From positions 1 through 43,540 of the forward strand of contig WFYG01000017.1 of the NCBI GenBank assembly GCA_015490195.1: DNA of 43,540 nucleotides. Direction: 5' to 3'. Shown one piece after another: positions 1 to 8,347 of this stretch (the stretch's first letter is position 1; each line of letters opens with the position of its first letter). This stretch comes from Thermovibrio sp. GTDB taxonomy: Bacteria; Aquificota; Aquificia; Desulfurobacteriales; Desulfurobacteriaceae. The notes under the pieces are model-generated. The model was given only the letters and a program-made list of their open reading frames with translations. It was not told the origin of the DNA and made no database searches. The translations under genes and the position numbers were made by a program.

Positions 1-576
1 CTTCCAGGAGAAACGAAGGAGACCTTCAGGAAAAACATTGACTTTCTGAAGTCTATCTTAGATGAAGGGCTGCTGGTTAGAAGGGTAAACATAAGGCAGG
101 TTATGGTGTTTGACGAAACGCCGATAGCGGATATGGTTAAAAGGCCGAAAACGAAACATAGAAGGGAGTTTGAGAGGTTTAAGGAGTGGGTGAGGGAAAA
201 TTTTGACCTGCCTATGATGAGGAAAGTTTTTCCTGTTGGAACAGTAATAAAGGACGTTCTCCTTGAAGCCTACGACGGAGCCCACACTTTAGGAAGGCAG
301 ATAGGAACCTACCCGATTCTGGTGAGAATTCCCGAGAAATTAGAACTTTTCAGGACAACAGACGTGGTGGTTGTTGGCCACAGGGAAAGGTCTGTTATCG
401 GAATTCCCGTTCCAATAAAAATAAATGAGATTTCACACAAACTACTTTCCTACATTCCGGGAATTTCAAAGAAGACGGCATCAGAAATCGTTCTTAAAAG
501 GCCGTTTAAGGATAAGGGGGAGCTCCTCTCACTCTTCCCCCAGCTTGAGAAGTTTTCAGATGAAATAGAGGTTTAA
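1..576 (+). CDS. Radical SAM protein with C-terminal helix-hairpin-helix (3' part)
   Basis: The reading frame is open from the first base, so this is the C-terminal 191 codons of a larger gene. It starts with LPGETKETFRKNIDFL, the typical LPGET segment late in a radical SAM/B12-type barrel. The last 50 residues hold a helix-hairpin-helix signature (YIPGISKKTASEIV, then RPFKDKGELLSLFP), as used for DNA or RNA backbone binding. This domain order matches COG1031 (radical SAM enzyme with C-terminal HhH), common in methanogens and other archaea and of unknown substrate. The CxxxCxxC cluster motif lies upstream of the window and was not seen. It faces the ADH synthase gene tail to tail with a 16-bp gap. 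Confidence 0.8.
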   Translation, partial: LPGETKETFRKNIDFLKSILDEGLLVRRVNIRQVMVFDETPIADMVKRPKTKHRREFERFKEWVRENFDLPMMRKVFPVGTVIKDVLLEAYDGAHTLGRQIGTYPILVRIPEKLELFRTTDVVVVGHRERSVIGIPVPIKINEISHKLLSYIPGISKKTASEIVLKRPFKDKGELLSLFPQLEKFSDEIEV

Positions 577-579
577 GGC

Positions 580-594
580 AGGGGAAATTCCCCT
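580..594. terminator. Short palindrome between convergent genes
   Basis: AGGGGAAATTCCCCT is a near-perfect palindrome between the radical SAM stop and the ADH synthase stop. It could act as a bidirectional terminator, but no T-run follows on either strand, so the assignment is weak. Confidence 0.3.
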
Positions 595-1390
595 ACCCCT
601 CTAAAAGCTTCGCAGCCTCTTTTGCAGTTTTACCTTCGTGGACTATAGCAGCAATAGCCCTGACAATCTTTTCGGGGTTCTCATGTTGAAAGGCGTTCCT
701 TCCAATTGAAACACCTTTAGCGCCGGCCTTCATAGCCCCTTCAACCATCTCTAAGATCTCCATATCGTTGCTCATCTTGGGACCGCCGGCGATAACAACG
801 GGAATGGGGCATCCTTCGGTTACCCTTCTGAATGTTTCAGGGTCTCCTGTGTAGGCAACCTTAACGATGTCTGCTCCAAGCTCTGCAGCGACCCTTGCGC
901 AGTGGGCAACAACGTCCGGGTCAAAGGGGTTTTCAATGTGTTCTCCCCTTGCGTACATCATTGCAATAAGGGGCATTCCCCATTCCAGACACTTTTCAGA
1001 GACTTTACCAAGGTCTTCAAGCATCTTATCTTCGTTCATATCTCCGAGGTTAACGTGAACGGAAACTCCATCAGCTCCGAGCTTAATTGCCTCCTCAACG
1101 GTGCAAACCAGTACCTTTGAGTTGGGCTTAGGGGAGAGGTTTGTACTGGCAGAAAGGTGAACTATAAGTCCAACGTCCTTTCCTCCTTTCCTATGGCCGT
1201 GGCGAACCAACCCTTTGTGAATAATAACCGCATTGGCTCCACCGTTCGCCACCTTATCAATGGATTCCCTAATATCTATGATTCCCGGAATGGGTCCCAT
1301 TGAAACGCCGTGGTCCATCGGGATAATAACCGTATTTCCCGTTTCCCTGTTTATAATCCTCTCCATCCTTATGGCTTTTCCTATTTTCAT
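593..1390 (-). CDS. 2-amino-3,7-dideoxy-D-threo-hept-6-ulosonate (ADH) synthase, DhnA-type class I aldolase
   Basis: 265 codons, full length for the DhnA/FbaB-like class I aldolase family. Residues match the archaeal ADH synthase group (MJ0400 type): PMDHG (Asp26), LIAMMYARG (Tyr146) and [10 protein letters not shown], where Lys177 is the expected Schiff-base lysine, followed by VVIAGGPK and the phosphate-binding [11 protein letters not shown]. In archaea this enzyme makes the seven-carbon precursor of 3-dehydroquinate and replaces DAHP synthase. A plain fructose-bisphosphate aldolase role is possible but fits the motifs less well. It is the last gene of a leftward run, 73 bp after gmhA. Confidence 0.85.
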   Translation of the reverse strand: MKIGKAIRMERIINRETGNTVIIPMDHGVSMGPIPGIIDIRESIDKVANGGANAVIIHKGLVRHGHRKGGKDVGLIVHLSASTNLSPKPNSKVLVCTVEEAIKLGADGVSVHVNLGDMNEDKMLEDLGKVSEKCLEWGMPLIAMMYARGEHIENPFDPDVVAHCARVAAELGADIVKVAYTGDPETFRRVTEGCPIPVVIAGGPKMSNDMEILEMVEGAMKAGAKGVSIGRNAFQHENPEKIVRAIAAIVHEGKTAKEAAKLLEG

Positions 1391-1463
1391 AACGGAAACC
1401 TCCGAAACTGTTTTTAGGGTTTTAAAAGAATCTGGATGGGATTTTACGATATTTTAAGGTGAA

Positions 1464-2072
1464 CTACTCCCTTCCCTCCCCGAAGGGAGGGAAGTAGTTG
1501 TTGTAGGAGAAGAGATACTTCTCAACGAAGTCGCAGAGGACGTGACCTAAAGTGATGTGAACTTCTTGAATTCTTGGTGTTGAAAAGCTCTTTACTATAA
1601 ATGCGTGGTCAACCATTTCAGATAGTTTCCCGCCGTCTCTTCCAAGGAACCCAACTGTTAGAATTCCCATCTTTTTCGCCTTCTCAACAGCCTTTATAAC
1701 GTTTTCTGAGTTTCCGCTTGTGCTTATTCCTATTAAAACGTCTCCTTCCTGCCCTAAGGCTTCAACCTGCCTTTCAAAGATTCTATCAAAAGAGTAGTCG
1801 TTTGCAACGGCAGTAAGGATTGAAGTATCAGTTGTTAGGGCTACGGCGGGGAGAGCCCTCCTCTCCATGTTAAACCTTCCAACCAGCTCGGCGGCTATGT
1901 GCTGGCAGTCTGCGGCAGAGCCCCCGTTTCCACAGAGGAGGATTTTGTTTCCGCTCTTTACCCTCTCTGCAATCTCTTTAAAAACGGAAAAAATTCTCTC
2001 CCTGTTTTCCTCTATAAACTCCCTTTTAAGGTCTGCGCTCTCTAAAAAGCTGTAGTAGATGAGCTCCCTCAT
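1464..2072 (-). CDS. gmhA: Phosphoheptose isomerase
   Basis: 202 codons, a single SIS domain. The motif [19 protein letters not shown] near residues 45-65 and the later STSGNSENV are the sugar-phosphate loops of GmhA, and [13 protein letters not shown] carries the C-terminal metal-binding His. The cytosolic enzyme converts sedoheptulose 7-phosphate to D-glycero-manno-heptose 7-phosphate, the first step toward LPS inner-core heptose, which points to an outer membrane with LPS. Its ATG overlaps the rho stop as ATGA, so the two are translationally coupled. The last codons form a very stable hairpin (separate entry). Confidence 0.93.
   Translation of the reverse strand: MRELIYYSFLESADLKREFIEENRERIFSVFKEIAERVKSGNKILLCGNGGSAADCQHIAAELVGRFNMERRALPAVALTTDTSILTAVANDYSFDRIFERQVEALGQEGDVLIGISTSGNSENVIKAVEKAKKMGILTVGFLGRDGGKLSEMVDHAFIVKSFSTPRIQEVHITLGHVLCDFVEKYLFSYNNYFPPFGEGRE
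1471..1494 (-). terminator. Perfect 10-bp hairpin with UUCG loop at the gmhA 3' end
   Basis: On the minus strand CTTCCCTCCC, the tetraloop TTCG and GGGAGGGAAG form a perfect 10-bp stem closed by C(UUCG)G, one of the most stable RNA tetraloops. It lies within the final codons of gmhA, whose TAG is at 1464-1466. No clean T-run follows, so it may be a processing, stability or attenuation element before the ADH synthase gene rather than a full terminator. Confidence 0.5.
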
Positions 2073-3340
2073 GCGTTCATAGCCTTTAAGAAGTCTTCAT
2101 TTGTTTTATACTTCCTGAGCTTTTCAAGGAGAAACTCCATAGCCTCAACGGGAGACATTGATGTTAAAAGCCTTCTAAGAATCCAGACTCTATTGAGTTC
2201 CCACTCAGGTAAGAGGAGCTCCTCCTTTCTGGTTCCAGACTTGTGAATGTTTATTGCAGGGAAGACTCTCCTCTCAACTAAAGATCTGTCAAGGACAATT
2301 TCCATATTTCCGGTTCCCTTGAACTCCTCAAAGATAACGTCGTCCATACGGCTTCCCGTCTCAACGAGGGCAGTTGCAAGGATCGTAAGGCTTCCACCCT
2401 CCTCAATGTTCCTTGCAGCTCCGAAAAACCGCTTTGGCTTGTGGAAGGCGTGGGCGTCAATACCACCGGAGAGAATCTTACCGCTTGGTGGAGTAAGGGT
2501 GTTGTAAGCCCTTGCAAGCCTTGTGAGAGAGTCTAAGAGGATAACAACGTCCTTTTTGTGTTCAACGAGCCTTTTGGCCTTCTCAATAACTATCTCTGCA
2601 ACCTGAGCGTGCCTCTCTGGGGGCTCGTCAAAGGTTGACGAGATAACCTCGTCAGCCAGAGTGTTCCTCTTCATATCTGTAACTTCTTCCGGTCTTTCGT
2701 CTATCAGGAGAATGATTAGGTAGGTATCGGGGTAGTTTGTCTTTATTGCGTTTGCAATCTTTTGAAGGAGAACCGTTTTTCCAGCCCTCGGAGGAGCAAC
2801 GATGAGCCCCCTCTGTCCCTTTCCAACGGGAGTTATCAGGTCAACAACACGGGTGGAGAGCTCCGAAGGGTCGTGCTCCAGCCTGAACCTCTCCATAGGG
2901 TGGAGGGGGGTAAGCTGGTCAAACTGTGGGCGGGTTTTGGCAACTTCCGGAGGTTCCCAGTTTATTGCATGAACCTTCAAGAGGGCGTAGTACTTCTCCC
3001 CTTCCTTTGGAGGCCTTACCTCTCCTGCTACCGTATCTCCCGTTCTAAGGCCGAACTTCCTTATCTGGGAGGGTGAAACGTAGATATCGCTTGAGCTTGG
3101 AAGGTAGTTATTTTCAGGAGAGCGTAAGAAACCGAAACCGTCTGGAAGAACCTCTAAAACTCCAACCCTGAAGTTGGAACCTCTCCTCTCTGCATCCTTT
3201 TCAAGAATCTTCTTAATAAGTTCTTGCTTCTTTACAGACTTTACCTCTAACCCCAAAGATTTGGCGATTTTCCTCAGGTCAAAAATACTCATCTTCTGAA
3301 GCTGCTCTAAAGAAAAACCTTCGGCCAAGTTTTCAGCCAT
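2069..3340 (-). CDS. rho: Transcription termination factor Rho
   Basis: 423 codons, normal length. The N-terminal domain ([20 protein letters not shown]) is followed by the RNA-binding cold-shock-like domain with [19 protein letters not shown] near residues 64-82. The hexameric ATPase has Walker [10 protein letters not shown] (about 181-189), [12 protein letters not shown], the Q-loop region [20 protein letters not shown], and a C-terminal RKEELLLP. It terminates untranslated transcripts. It lies between tatC (25-bp gap) and gmhA (ATGA overlap) in a leftward operon. Confidence 0.97.
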   Translation of the reverse strand: MAENLAEGFSLEQLQKMSIFDLRKIAKSLGLEVKSVKKQELIKKILEKDAERRGSNFRVGVLEVLPDGFGFLRSPENNYLPSSSDIYVSPSQIRKFGLRTGDTVAGEVRPPKEGEKYYALLKVHAINWEPPEVAKTRPQFDQLTPLHPMERFRLEHDPSELSTRVVDLITPVGKGQRGLIVAPPRAGKTVLLQKIANAIKTNYPDTYLIILLIDERPEEVTDMKRNTLADEVISSTFDEPPERHAQVAEIVIEKAKRLVEHKKDVVILLDSLTRLARAYNTLTPPSGKILSGGIDAHAFHKPKRFFGAARNIEEGGSLTILATALVETGSRMDDVIFEEFKGTGNMEIVLDRSLVERRVFPAINIHKSGTRKEELLLPEWELNRVWILRRLLTSMSPVEAMEFLLEKLRKYKTNEDFLKAMNA

Positions 3341-3364
3341 GAATGGCTCCCTCCAAGTAGTTTC

Positions 3365-4120
3365 TTAATGAATTGTATCCTCTTCCTCTCTCTCTTTCCC
3401 TGCAAGCTTTGAAACCCATATACTGAGCTCGTAAAGAACTAAAAGTGGAATAGCCATCATGATTTGAGAGAACGCATCAGGCGGAGTTAGAAGTGCTGCT
3501 ACTATGAATATTACAAGTATTGCATACTTTCTGTTCCTTTCTAGTAACCTGTAATTTATTATTCCCAGTTTTGAAAGCAACCAAACTACAACCGGTAGAA
3601 GAAATACGAAGCCAAAAGCAAGGATCATCTGAATAACGAAAGAAACGTAGTTACCTACAGTAATCTGTGGTATTAAAAGGTTACCCATAAAGCCAAGGAG
3701 AAACCTTAAACCAAACGGAAGAATAACGAAGTAGGCAAAAGAGGCTCCTAGAAAGAAAAAGAGTAGAGAGAAAAACATAAAGGGAAGGATAAATCGCTTC
3801 TCATGTTCGTACAGACCAGGCTCTATAAACTTCCAAACCTGATAGAGAACAAAGGGAAGAGATATCAAAATTCCGGCAAAGAACGAGATTTTAAGGGCAG
3901 TAAAGAAAGCTTCTGGAGGCGACAGGAATATAAGCTTCCCCTGAAGGTTCTCAGGAAGAGGTCTTTCAAGGAAAAGGAGTATCTTTTTTTTAAACGGCCA
4001 CGCAATCAGAAAACCTATGCCTATAGCAATAAAAGATTTAAACAACCGCTGACGGAGCTCCTCTATGTGTTCAGTTACGGGGAGCTCCTCTTCGGGGGTC
4101 TGGTAGTTCTTCTCTGGCAT
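3365..4120 (-). CDS. tatC: Sec-independent protein translocase TatC
   Basis: 251 codons. The cytosolic N-terminus has the family motif EHIEELRQRLFKS, followed by six hydrophobic segments; the periplasmic PLPENLQGKLIFLSPPEAFFT loop and FEP-like FIEPGLYEHEKRF region are conserved. It is the membrane receptor for twin-arginine signal peptides. tatA lies 12 bp upstream. NapA and NapG in this window both carry twin-arginine leaders and are likely clients. Confidence 0.95.
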   Translation of the reverse strand: MPEKNYQTPEEELPVTEHIEELRQRLFKSFIAIGIGFLIAWPFKKKILLFLERPLPENLQGKLIFLSPPEAFFTALKISFFAGILISLPFVLYQVWKFIEPGLYEHEKRFILPFMFFSLLFFFLGASFAYFVILPFGLRFLLGFMGNLLIPQITVGNYVSFVIQMILAFGFVFLLPVVVWLLSKLGIINYRLLERNRKYAILVIFIVAALLTPPDAFSQIMMAIPLLVLYELSIWVSKLAGKEREEEDTIH

Positions 4121-4132
4121 TTCCTACTCTGC

Positions 4133-4378
4133 TTATTCCTTAACCTTTATTTTCTCTACCTTTTCCTCTTCCTTCTTGGCCTCAGACTTTGCTACATTTT
4201 CCTCTTTTTTCTCTTCCTTCTTCTCTTCTTCCTCGTCAATTATCCCGGCGGAGGCCTTTCTGAACTCGTTTATAGCCTTACCGGTTGAACGGGCAAGCTC
4301 AGGAAGCTTCTTAGGGCCAAAAATAAGGAGAGCAATTACTAAAATAATTATAAGCTCCTGCGTTCCCAAACCAAACAT
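4133..4378 (-). CDS. tatA: Twin-arginine translocase pore subunit TatA/E
   Basis: 81 codons: one short N-terminal transmembrane helix (ELIIILVIALLIFGPKKLP), the FGPKKLPELARSTGKAINEF hinge and amphipathic helix, then a highly charged Lys/Glu tail. This is the standard TatA design and forms the protein-conducting assembly with TatC. No separate TatB is visible here, as in minimal TatAC systems. It sits directly between trpA and tatC. Confidence 0.95.
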   Translation of the reverse strand: MFGLGTQELIIILVIALLIFGPKKLPELARSTGKAINEFRKASAGIIDEEEEKKEEKKEENVAKSEAKKEEEKVEKIKVKE

Positions 4379-4393
4379 GTTTCCTCCAGAAAG

Positions 4394-5176
4394 TTAAGAT
4401 TTTGTAGCAGCCTTAAGGCTGGAAAGGAGTTCCTTCAGTTCAGGGAGGTTCCAGGACTCAATTCTCTTCACAACAGCACTTCCAACAACAAATCCATCAG
4501 GACTATTATACATCTGCTTTATGTGTTCCGGTTTTGAGATTCCAAAGCCGACAACAGTTCTCTTTCCAGTAACTTTCTTTACTCTCTCAATATCTCTCTC
4601 TATTTCGGCGTAGGCAAGCTCTTCCCTCTCTCCAGTTATCCCCGTAACCGAAACGTAGTAGATGAACTCACCGGTAGCCTCTCCTATGAGTTTTAACCTT
4701 TCATCTGTACTTGTGGGAGCGGCAAGGAAAACGGGAGAGAGTTTCAGGGACTTTAACTTTCTTGAAAAGTCTATTCCTTCTTCTGGAGGAAGGTCTGGAA
4801 CTATGAAACCGTCTGCTCCGGCAGACTTTGCGTCCCTTATGAACTTCTCCTCACCGTACACGAATATGGGGTTATAGTAGCCCATCAATATAATGGGCTT
4901 ATCGGTAAACTCTCTCAATTTTGAAACCAGCTCAAGAACTCTACAGGTGTTTGCCCCTGCAGAGAGAGCTCTCTCGTGGGCCTTCTGAATCGTCGGACCG
5001 TCTGCCAAAGGGTCTGAGAAGGGCATTCCCACCTCAACCATATCGGCAAACTCAAGGATGAGCTTAAAGACGTCTAAAGAATTCTCACAGTTCGGGTCGC
5101 AGACAGTTGCGTAGACTATAAGAGGCTTTTCTCCTTTCCCTTCAAGCTCTTCAAACGTTCTTCTTATCCTTTCCAT
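4394..5176 (-). CDS. trpA: Tryptophan synthase alpha chain
   Basis: 260 codons, full length TIM barrel. VEVGMPFSDPLADGPTIQ holds the catalytic pair Glu48 and Asp59; GADGFIVPDLPPEE and FGISKPEH/VVGSAVV are the phosphate-binding loops. It cleaves indole-3-glycerol phosphate to indole and glyceraldehyde 3-phosphate for TrpB. trpB is not in the window, so the trp genes are scattered, as is common in Aquificota. The start codon lies 26 bp inside the end of dedA. Confidence 0.97.
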   Translation of the reverse strand: MERIRRTFEELEGKGEKPLIVYATVCDPNCENSLDVFKLILEFADMVEVGMPFSDPLADGPTIQKAHERALSAGANTCRVLELVSKLREFTDKPIILMGYYNPIFVYGEEKFIRDAKSAGADGFIVPDLPPEEGIDFSRKLKSLKLSPVFLAAPTSTDERLKLIGEATGEFIYYVSVTGITGEREELAYAEIERDIERVKKVTGKRTVVGFGISKPEHIKQMYNSPDGFVVGSAVVKRIESWNLPELKELLSSLKAATKS

Positions 5177-5783
5177 AGTTTCTCCAGAGGAAGTAGAGTA
5201 ACAGAGTAAGGGCTATAACAACAGCAGACACCAGTTTATGGCTAATAATAGTTGAAATCAGTTTACCTATCAAGTTGCCCAAAAAGAGGTAGGAAACTGC
5301 CCAGAGGAGAGCTCCAATCCCGTTGTAAACGGTAAACTTCCAGTAGCTCGGCTCAAACGCCCCTATAACTACCGGAAGTGTCGGCCTTACAACGGGAATG
5401 AATCTTCCGAATATTAGAGAGACCTCCCCCCTCTTCTCAACAAACCTTCTAACCTTTTCAAACTCCTCTTCAGATACTCCAAACTTTGAGAAGAGTCTGT
5501 TTAGATAGTGTTCCCCTATAAAGTCTCCCATAAAGTAGGAGAGCTGATAACCTAAAAAGGTTCCAGCCGAAACACAGAGGACGAAGGAGACAGGAGATAC
5601 CACTCCTTTAGAAACCAGAACAGAAGAGAGAATCAGAACCTTCTCTGCAGGAAGAACCAAACCCAAGAGGAAAGCCGTTTCAAGGAAAGACCATCCGAAG
5701 AGGATAAGACAGGTAAGTTTCGGGTGCTCCTCTATAAAGTGAAGGCTTGATTCAACAAAACTGTAAAGGGCTGAAAGCTCCAC
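5151..5783 (-). CDS. DedA-family membrane protein
   Basis: 210 codons from a GTG start at 5783; AGGTG lies four bases upstream, and any longer version would run into rpmE on the other strand. It has several hydrophobic segments and the DedA signatures FLETAFLLGLVLPAEKVL, GTFLGYQLSYFMGDFIG and the GRFIPVVRPTLPVVIGA loop with conserved Arg/Pro. DedA proteins are polyprenyl-phosphate or phospholipid transporters needed for envelope homeostasis and proton-gradient maintenance. It is the first gene of the leftward operon that continues into trpA (26-bp overlap). Confidence 0.9.
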   Translation of the reverse strand: MELSALYSFVESSLHFIEEHPKLTCLILFGWSFLETAFLLGLVLPAEKVLILSSVLVSKGVVSPVSFVLCVSAGTFLGYQLSYFMGDFIGEHYLNRLFSKFGVSEEEFEKVRRFVEKRGEVSLIFGRFIPVVRPTLPVVIGAFEPSYWKFTVYNGIGALLWAVSYLFLGNLIGKLISTIISHKLVSAVVIALTLLLYFLWRNYGKDKKNV

Positions 5784-5812
5784 TTGACACCTGAGAGGGT
5801 CTAAATTAAACT
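5784..5812 (+). promoter_or_regulatory. Likely sigma-70 promoter of rpmE
   Basis: A perfect -35 TTGACA (5784-5789) is followed after 17 bases by TAAACT (4 of 6 matches), placing transcription start about 35 bases before the rpmE ATG. It touches the opposite-strand dedA start codon. Confidence 0.5.
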
Positions 5813-5854
5813 TTCCAATCGCACAACGGCCAATTATAACAGGAGGTTGAGATA

Positions 5855-6061
5855 ATGAAGAAGGGTATCCACCCTGAATACAGGGAAACAAGGGTAACTT
5901 GCGCCTGCGGAAACACATGGATAACCAAGTCAACCAAGTTTCCCGAGATTAAAGTTGAAGTGTGCAACGCCTGTCATCCGTTTTTCACAGGAACACAGAA
6001 GCAGAAGGTTGTTAGGGGTAGGGTAGAGAAGTTTATGGCCAAGTATCAGGGTAAATACTAA
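5855..6061 (+). CDS. rpmE: 50S ribosomal protein L31 (zinc-binding type)
   Basis: 68 codons, preceded by AGGAGG. The sequence [19 protein letters not shown] and [12 protein letters not shown] is diagnostic. The Cys pairs CxC and CxxC show it is the C+ zinc-binding version, not the zinc-free paralog. The ThyX-like gene begins 1 bp after its stop. Confidence 0.97.
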   Translation: MKKGIHPEYRETRVTCACGNTWITKSTKFPEIKVEVCNACHPFFTGTQKQKVVRGRVEKFMAKYQGKY

Positions 6062-6062
6062 G

Positions 6063-6455
6063 ATGAAGGTGGAGCTCCTCTCAACAACCGAGAACTACCT
6101 GAAGGTAATTGCAACGGCGGCCAGGGTCTGCTACTCGGGGCTGCCCGTTGAGGAGCTCCTCTCCCGATACTCAGAAGATGAGGACAGGGCCCTCATAGAG
6201 AGGGTCGTTGGAATGGGACACCTCTCTGTGGTTGAGCACGCGGTTTTCACGTTTAAGGTTGATAAATCCTTCAGAGATGAGCTTTTCAAAATCTTCATGG
6301 AGAAACCGTTTATAAAGGTGAGCGAGCAGGAAGACTCGTTCATAGTTTCCCTGAACCTCAGAACTGCAGCGGAGCTCCTCTCAGAAATGCCAAACCTTAA
6401 TTTCACAAAGGCCATAGAGCCATACATTCCAGACTTTATCAAACCGAAAGGTTAA
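6063..6455 (+). CDS. Internally deleted ThyX-like protein (no catalytic motif)
   Basis: 130 codons against about 220-250 for flavin-dependent thymidylate synthase. The N-terminus (MKVELLSTTENYLKVIATAARVCYS-type start, VVGMGHLSVVEHAVFTFKV) fits ThyX well. The segment that should follow, with RHR(X)7S and the FAD/dUMP residues, is missing: FTFKVDKSF runs almost at once into FIVSLNLRTAAELL, which corresponds to the late ThyX stretch with the NARxL motif, then a short tail ending in PDFIKPKG. It is therefore unlikely to be a thymidylate synthase. The frame is intact, starts 1 bp after rpmE and looks maintained. Its function is unknown. Its end overlaps the opposing FliK-like gene by 17 bp. Confidence 0.7.
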   Translation: MKVELLSTTENYLKVIATAARVCYSGLPVEELLSRYSEDEDRALIERVVGMGHLSVVEHAVFTFKVDKSFRDELFKIFMEKPFIKVSEQEDSFIVSLNLRTAAELLSEMPNLNFTKAIEPYIPDFIKPKG

Positions 6456-7443
6456 CAGAAATCCCTTCTCCCTTGAAAAACTCCCCTTTAAAACTCTCCG
6501 CCTCATCCTTTGAAATGGCTCTAACCACAATCGGCTTCAACCCGGCAGACTCAAGTTTTCTCTTAATCTCTTCCGGGTCTATCCTCTCAAGAACCTCTCT
6601 GCTTCCCCAGTATTCAACGGAAAGGTTCTTACCGAGGAGCTTTAGGAGAGCTCCAAACTCCCCAAGTGCCGTGTCAATTTCAATAAACGCCTGAGAGAGT
6701 TCCTCTTTCCCCCGTCTGAAGAACACCCTTCCTCTAAAACTCTCATCAACGTATATGGGAATTTCAAGAACACCTAAAAGGGTGTAGAGGGAGTAGAGCC
6801 CTAAAATATGATTTATAAGCTCTTTAACCTCACCTTCAGCAGGGAGCTTTACTCCTCTCTTTTCAATCTCAGAGCGGACTTCAGGTTTTAAGAGTAAAAG
6901 GAGTGAGAAAATGAGATAGGGAGAGAAGACCCGCTCCGAAACAACAAAACTCTTAAAGCCGTGGGCTATCTCTGGGTATTCTCTCTCAACAAAGGGGATG
7001 AGAAGGGAAAGAACTGTTTTATCGGGAAAATTAACGGTTTTTAACAAAAGGTTGGGGAGCTCCCCTTTGAGTATTTCAGACAGTTTTTTCCTGACTGGTA
7101 AAACCAGAGAGAACTCTATCTTCTCACCTATCCCCTTTAGCCTTAAAAGGATTTCTTCCCCCGGCTGGAAGGCTCTGTCAACCTCAAGCTGAGCAGTAAA
7201 CTGGGTGTTCCCCAGTTTGAACCTTCCCCTGTTTTTCCCCTCATAACCTAAAAATACAGCTTTTAAGAGGGACTCAAACTCTGTGTTTGCCTTCCCTTTC
7301 TGCTCTCCCGCCCCTATCTGAGAGAGGAGTTTCTTCATCTCGTGGTAGGAGAAGTTCTCAAGCTTCAGGGGAAGGTCTCTGTTTATCCCCTCAACAGGGA
7401 TTATCCCCTCTACCCTCCTTATCTCCACAGCCCACCTACTCAA
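6439..7443 (-). CDS. Hypothetical protein, possibly FliK-like
   Basis: 334 codons from a TTG (a GTG five codons later has a GGTGG in front and may be used instead). No clear enzyme motif. The C-terminal 90 residues (ALGEFGALLKLLGKNLSVEYWG, then RKLESAGLKPIVVRAI) have the look of the C-terminal domain of the flagellar hook-length control protein FliK: a Leu-rich beta hairpin followed by a helix and an 'L..aGl..i.V' strand. The middle is a helical, Leu/Glu-rich region. It overlaps the cysteine synthase stop by 8 bp, so it is the third gene of that operon. No other flagellar gene is in the window, which weakens the assignment. Confidence 0.4.
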   Translation of the reverse strand: MSRWAVEIRRVEGIIPVEGINRDLPLKLENFSYHEMKKLLSQIGAGEQKGKANTEFESLLKAVFLGYEGKNRGRFKLGNTQFTAQLEVDRAFQPGEEILLRLKGIGEKIEFSLVLPVRKKLSEILKGELPNLLLKTVNFPDKTVLSLLIPFVEREYPEIAHGFKSFVVSERVFSPYLIFSLLLLLKPEVRSEIEKRGVKLPAEGEVKELINHILGLYSLYTLLGVLEIPIYVDESFRGRVFFRRGKEELSQAFIEIDTALGEFGALLKLLGKNLSVEYWGSREVLERIDPEEIKRKLESAGLKPIVVRAISKDEAESFKGEFFKGEGISVNLSV

Positions 7444-8347
7444 AGAGGTCTGTTGACAGGTAGCGTTCCCCCGTATCTGGAAGAACGGTTACAACTCTGT
7501 CTCTTATTCCAAGCTCTCTGGCAACCCTTACTGCAACAGCTACGTTGGCTCCAGAAGAGATACCGGAGAGAACACCAAACTCCCTTGCCAGAAGCCTCGC
7601 GTAGTGTTTGGCCTCCTCGTAGCTTACCTTTTCAACCCTGTCAATCAAAGAGGTGTCAAGGACTTCCGGAACAAAACCTGCCCCTATCCCCTGAATCTTA
7701 TGAGAACAAACCTCTTCACCCGATAAAACGGCACACCCCTCAGGTTCAACTGCAACGCAGACGCAGTCAGGGTTCTCTTCTTTAAACCTCTTTGAAATCC
7801 CAGTAAACGTTCCACCGGTCCCTATACCGGCAACAAAAAGATTGGGGAGAAACCCCATCTGTTCAAGAATCTCTTTAGCCGTTGTTTCGTAGTGGACCTT
7901 CGGGTTAACGGGGTTATCAAACTGCCTTGCAGGGAAGTATTTTTCAGGCTCTTTTTCAACGAGCTCTCTAACCTTCTCAACTGCCCCCTTTACTCCCTCA
8001 TCTGCCGGTGTTAGAAGGAGCTCCGCCCCGAAGGCCCTCAAAATCCTCTTTCTCTCCTCGCTCATATTCTCAGGCATTGCAATTAAACACTTATAACCTT
8101 TTGCGGCACATACGAGAGCAAGGCCTATCCCTGTGTTCCCGCTCGTTGCCTCAACAACCGTTTTCTCAGGGGTCAGCTCTCCTCTCTTCTCTCCGTCCTC
8201 AATAATTGCAAGTGCTACCCTGTCTTTAATTGAGCCACCGGGGTTAAACATCTCAAGCTTTAGAAAGAGCTCCATCCCCTCAATCTCAGCCCTCAAAAGG
8301 GGCGTGTTACCTATTGAGCTAAGGATACTTCGTAACAACGTCCTCAT
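7436..8347 (-). CDS. cysK: Cysteine synthase (O-acetylserine sulfhydrylase)
   Basis: 303 codons, a complete fold-type II PLP enzyme. SIGNTPLL, then NPGGSIKDR with the PLP lysine Lys41, the substrate loop EATSGNTGIGLA, the phosphate-binding GIGTGGTFTG, and a C-terminal TVLPDTGERYLS. It makes cysteine from O-acetylserine (or O-phosphoserine) and sulfide, a natural fit for a sulfide-rich habitat. CysK and CysM cannot be separated with certainty by eye. Its ATG lies 29 bp inside the upstream Trm10-like gene. Confidence 0.93.
   Translation of the reverse strand: MRTLLRSILSSIGNTPLLRAEIEGMELFLKLEMFNPGGSIKDRVALAIIEDGEKRGELTPEKTVVEATSGNTGIGLALVCAAKGYKCLIAMPENMSEERKRILRAFGAELLLTPADEGVKGAVEKVRELVEKEPEKYFPARQFDNPVNPKVHYETTAKEILEQMGFLPNLFVAGIGTGGTFTGISKRFKEENPDCVCVAVEPEGCAVLSGEEVCSHKIQGIGAGFVPEVLDTSLIDRVEKVSYEEAKHYARLLAREFGVLSGISSGANVAVAVRVARELGIRDRVVTVLPDTGERYLSTDLFE

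Noticed and set aside
5784-5933. N-terminal extension of the DedA gene to an ATG at 5933
   Set aside because: It would overlap rpmE on the opposite strand and lacks family similarity; a GTG at 5783 fits the DedA start.
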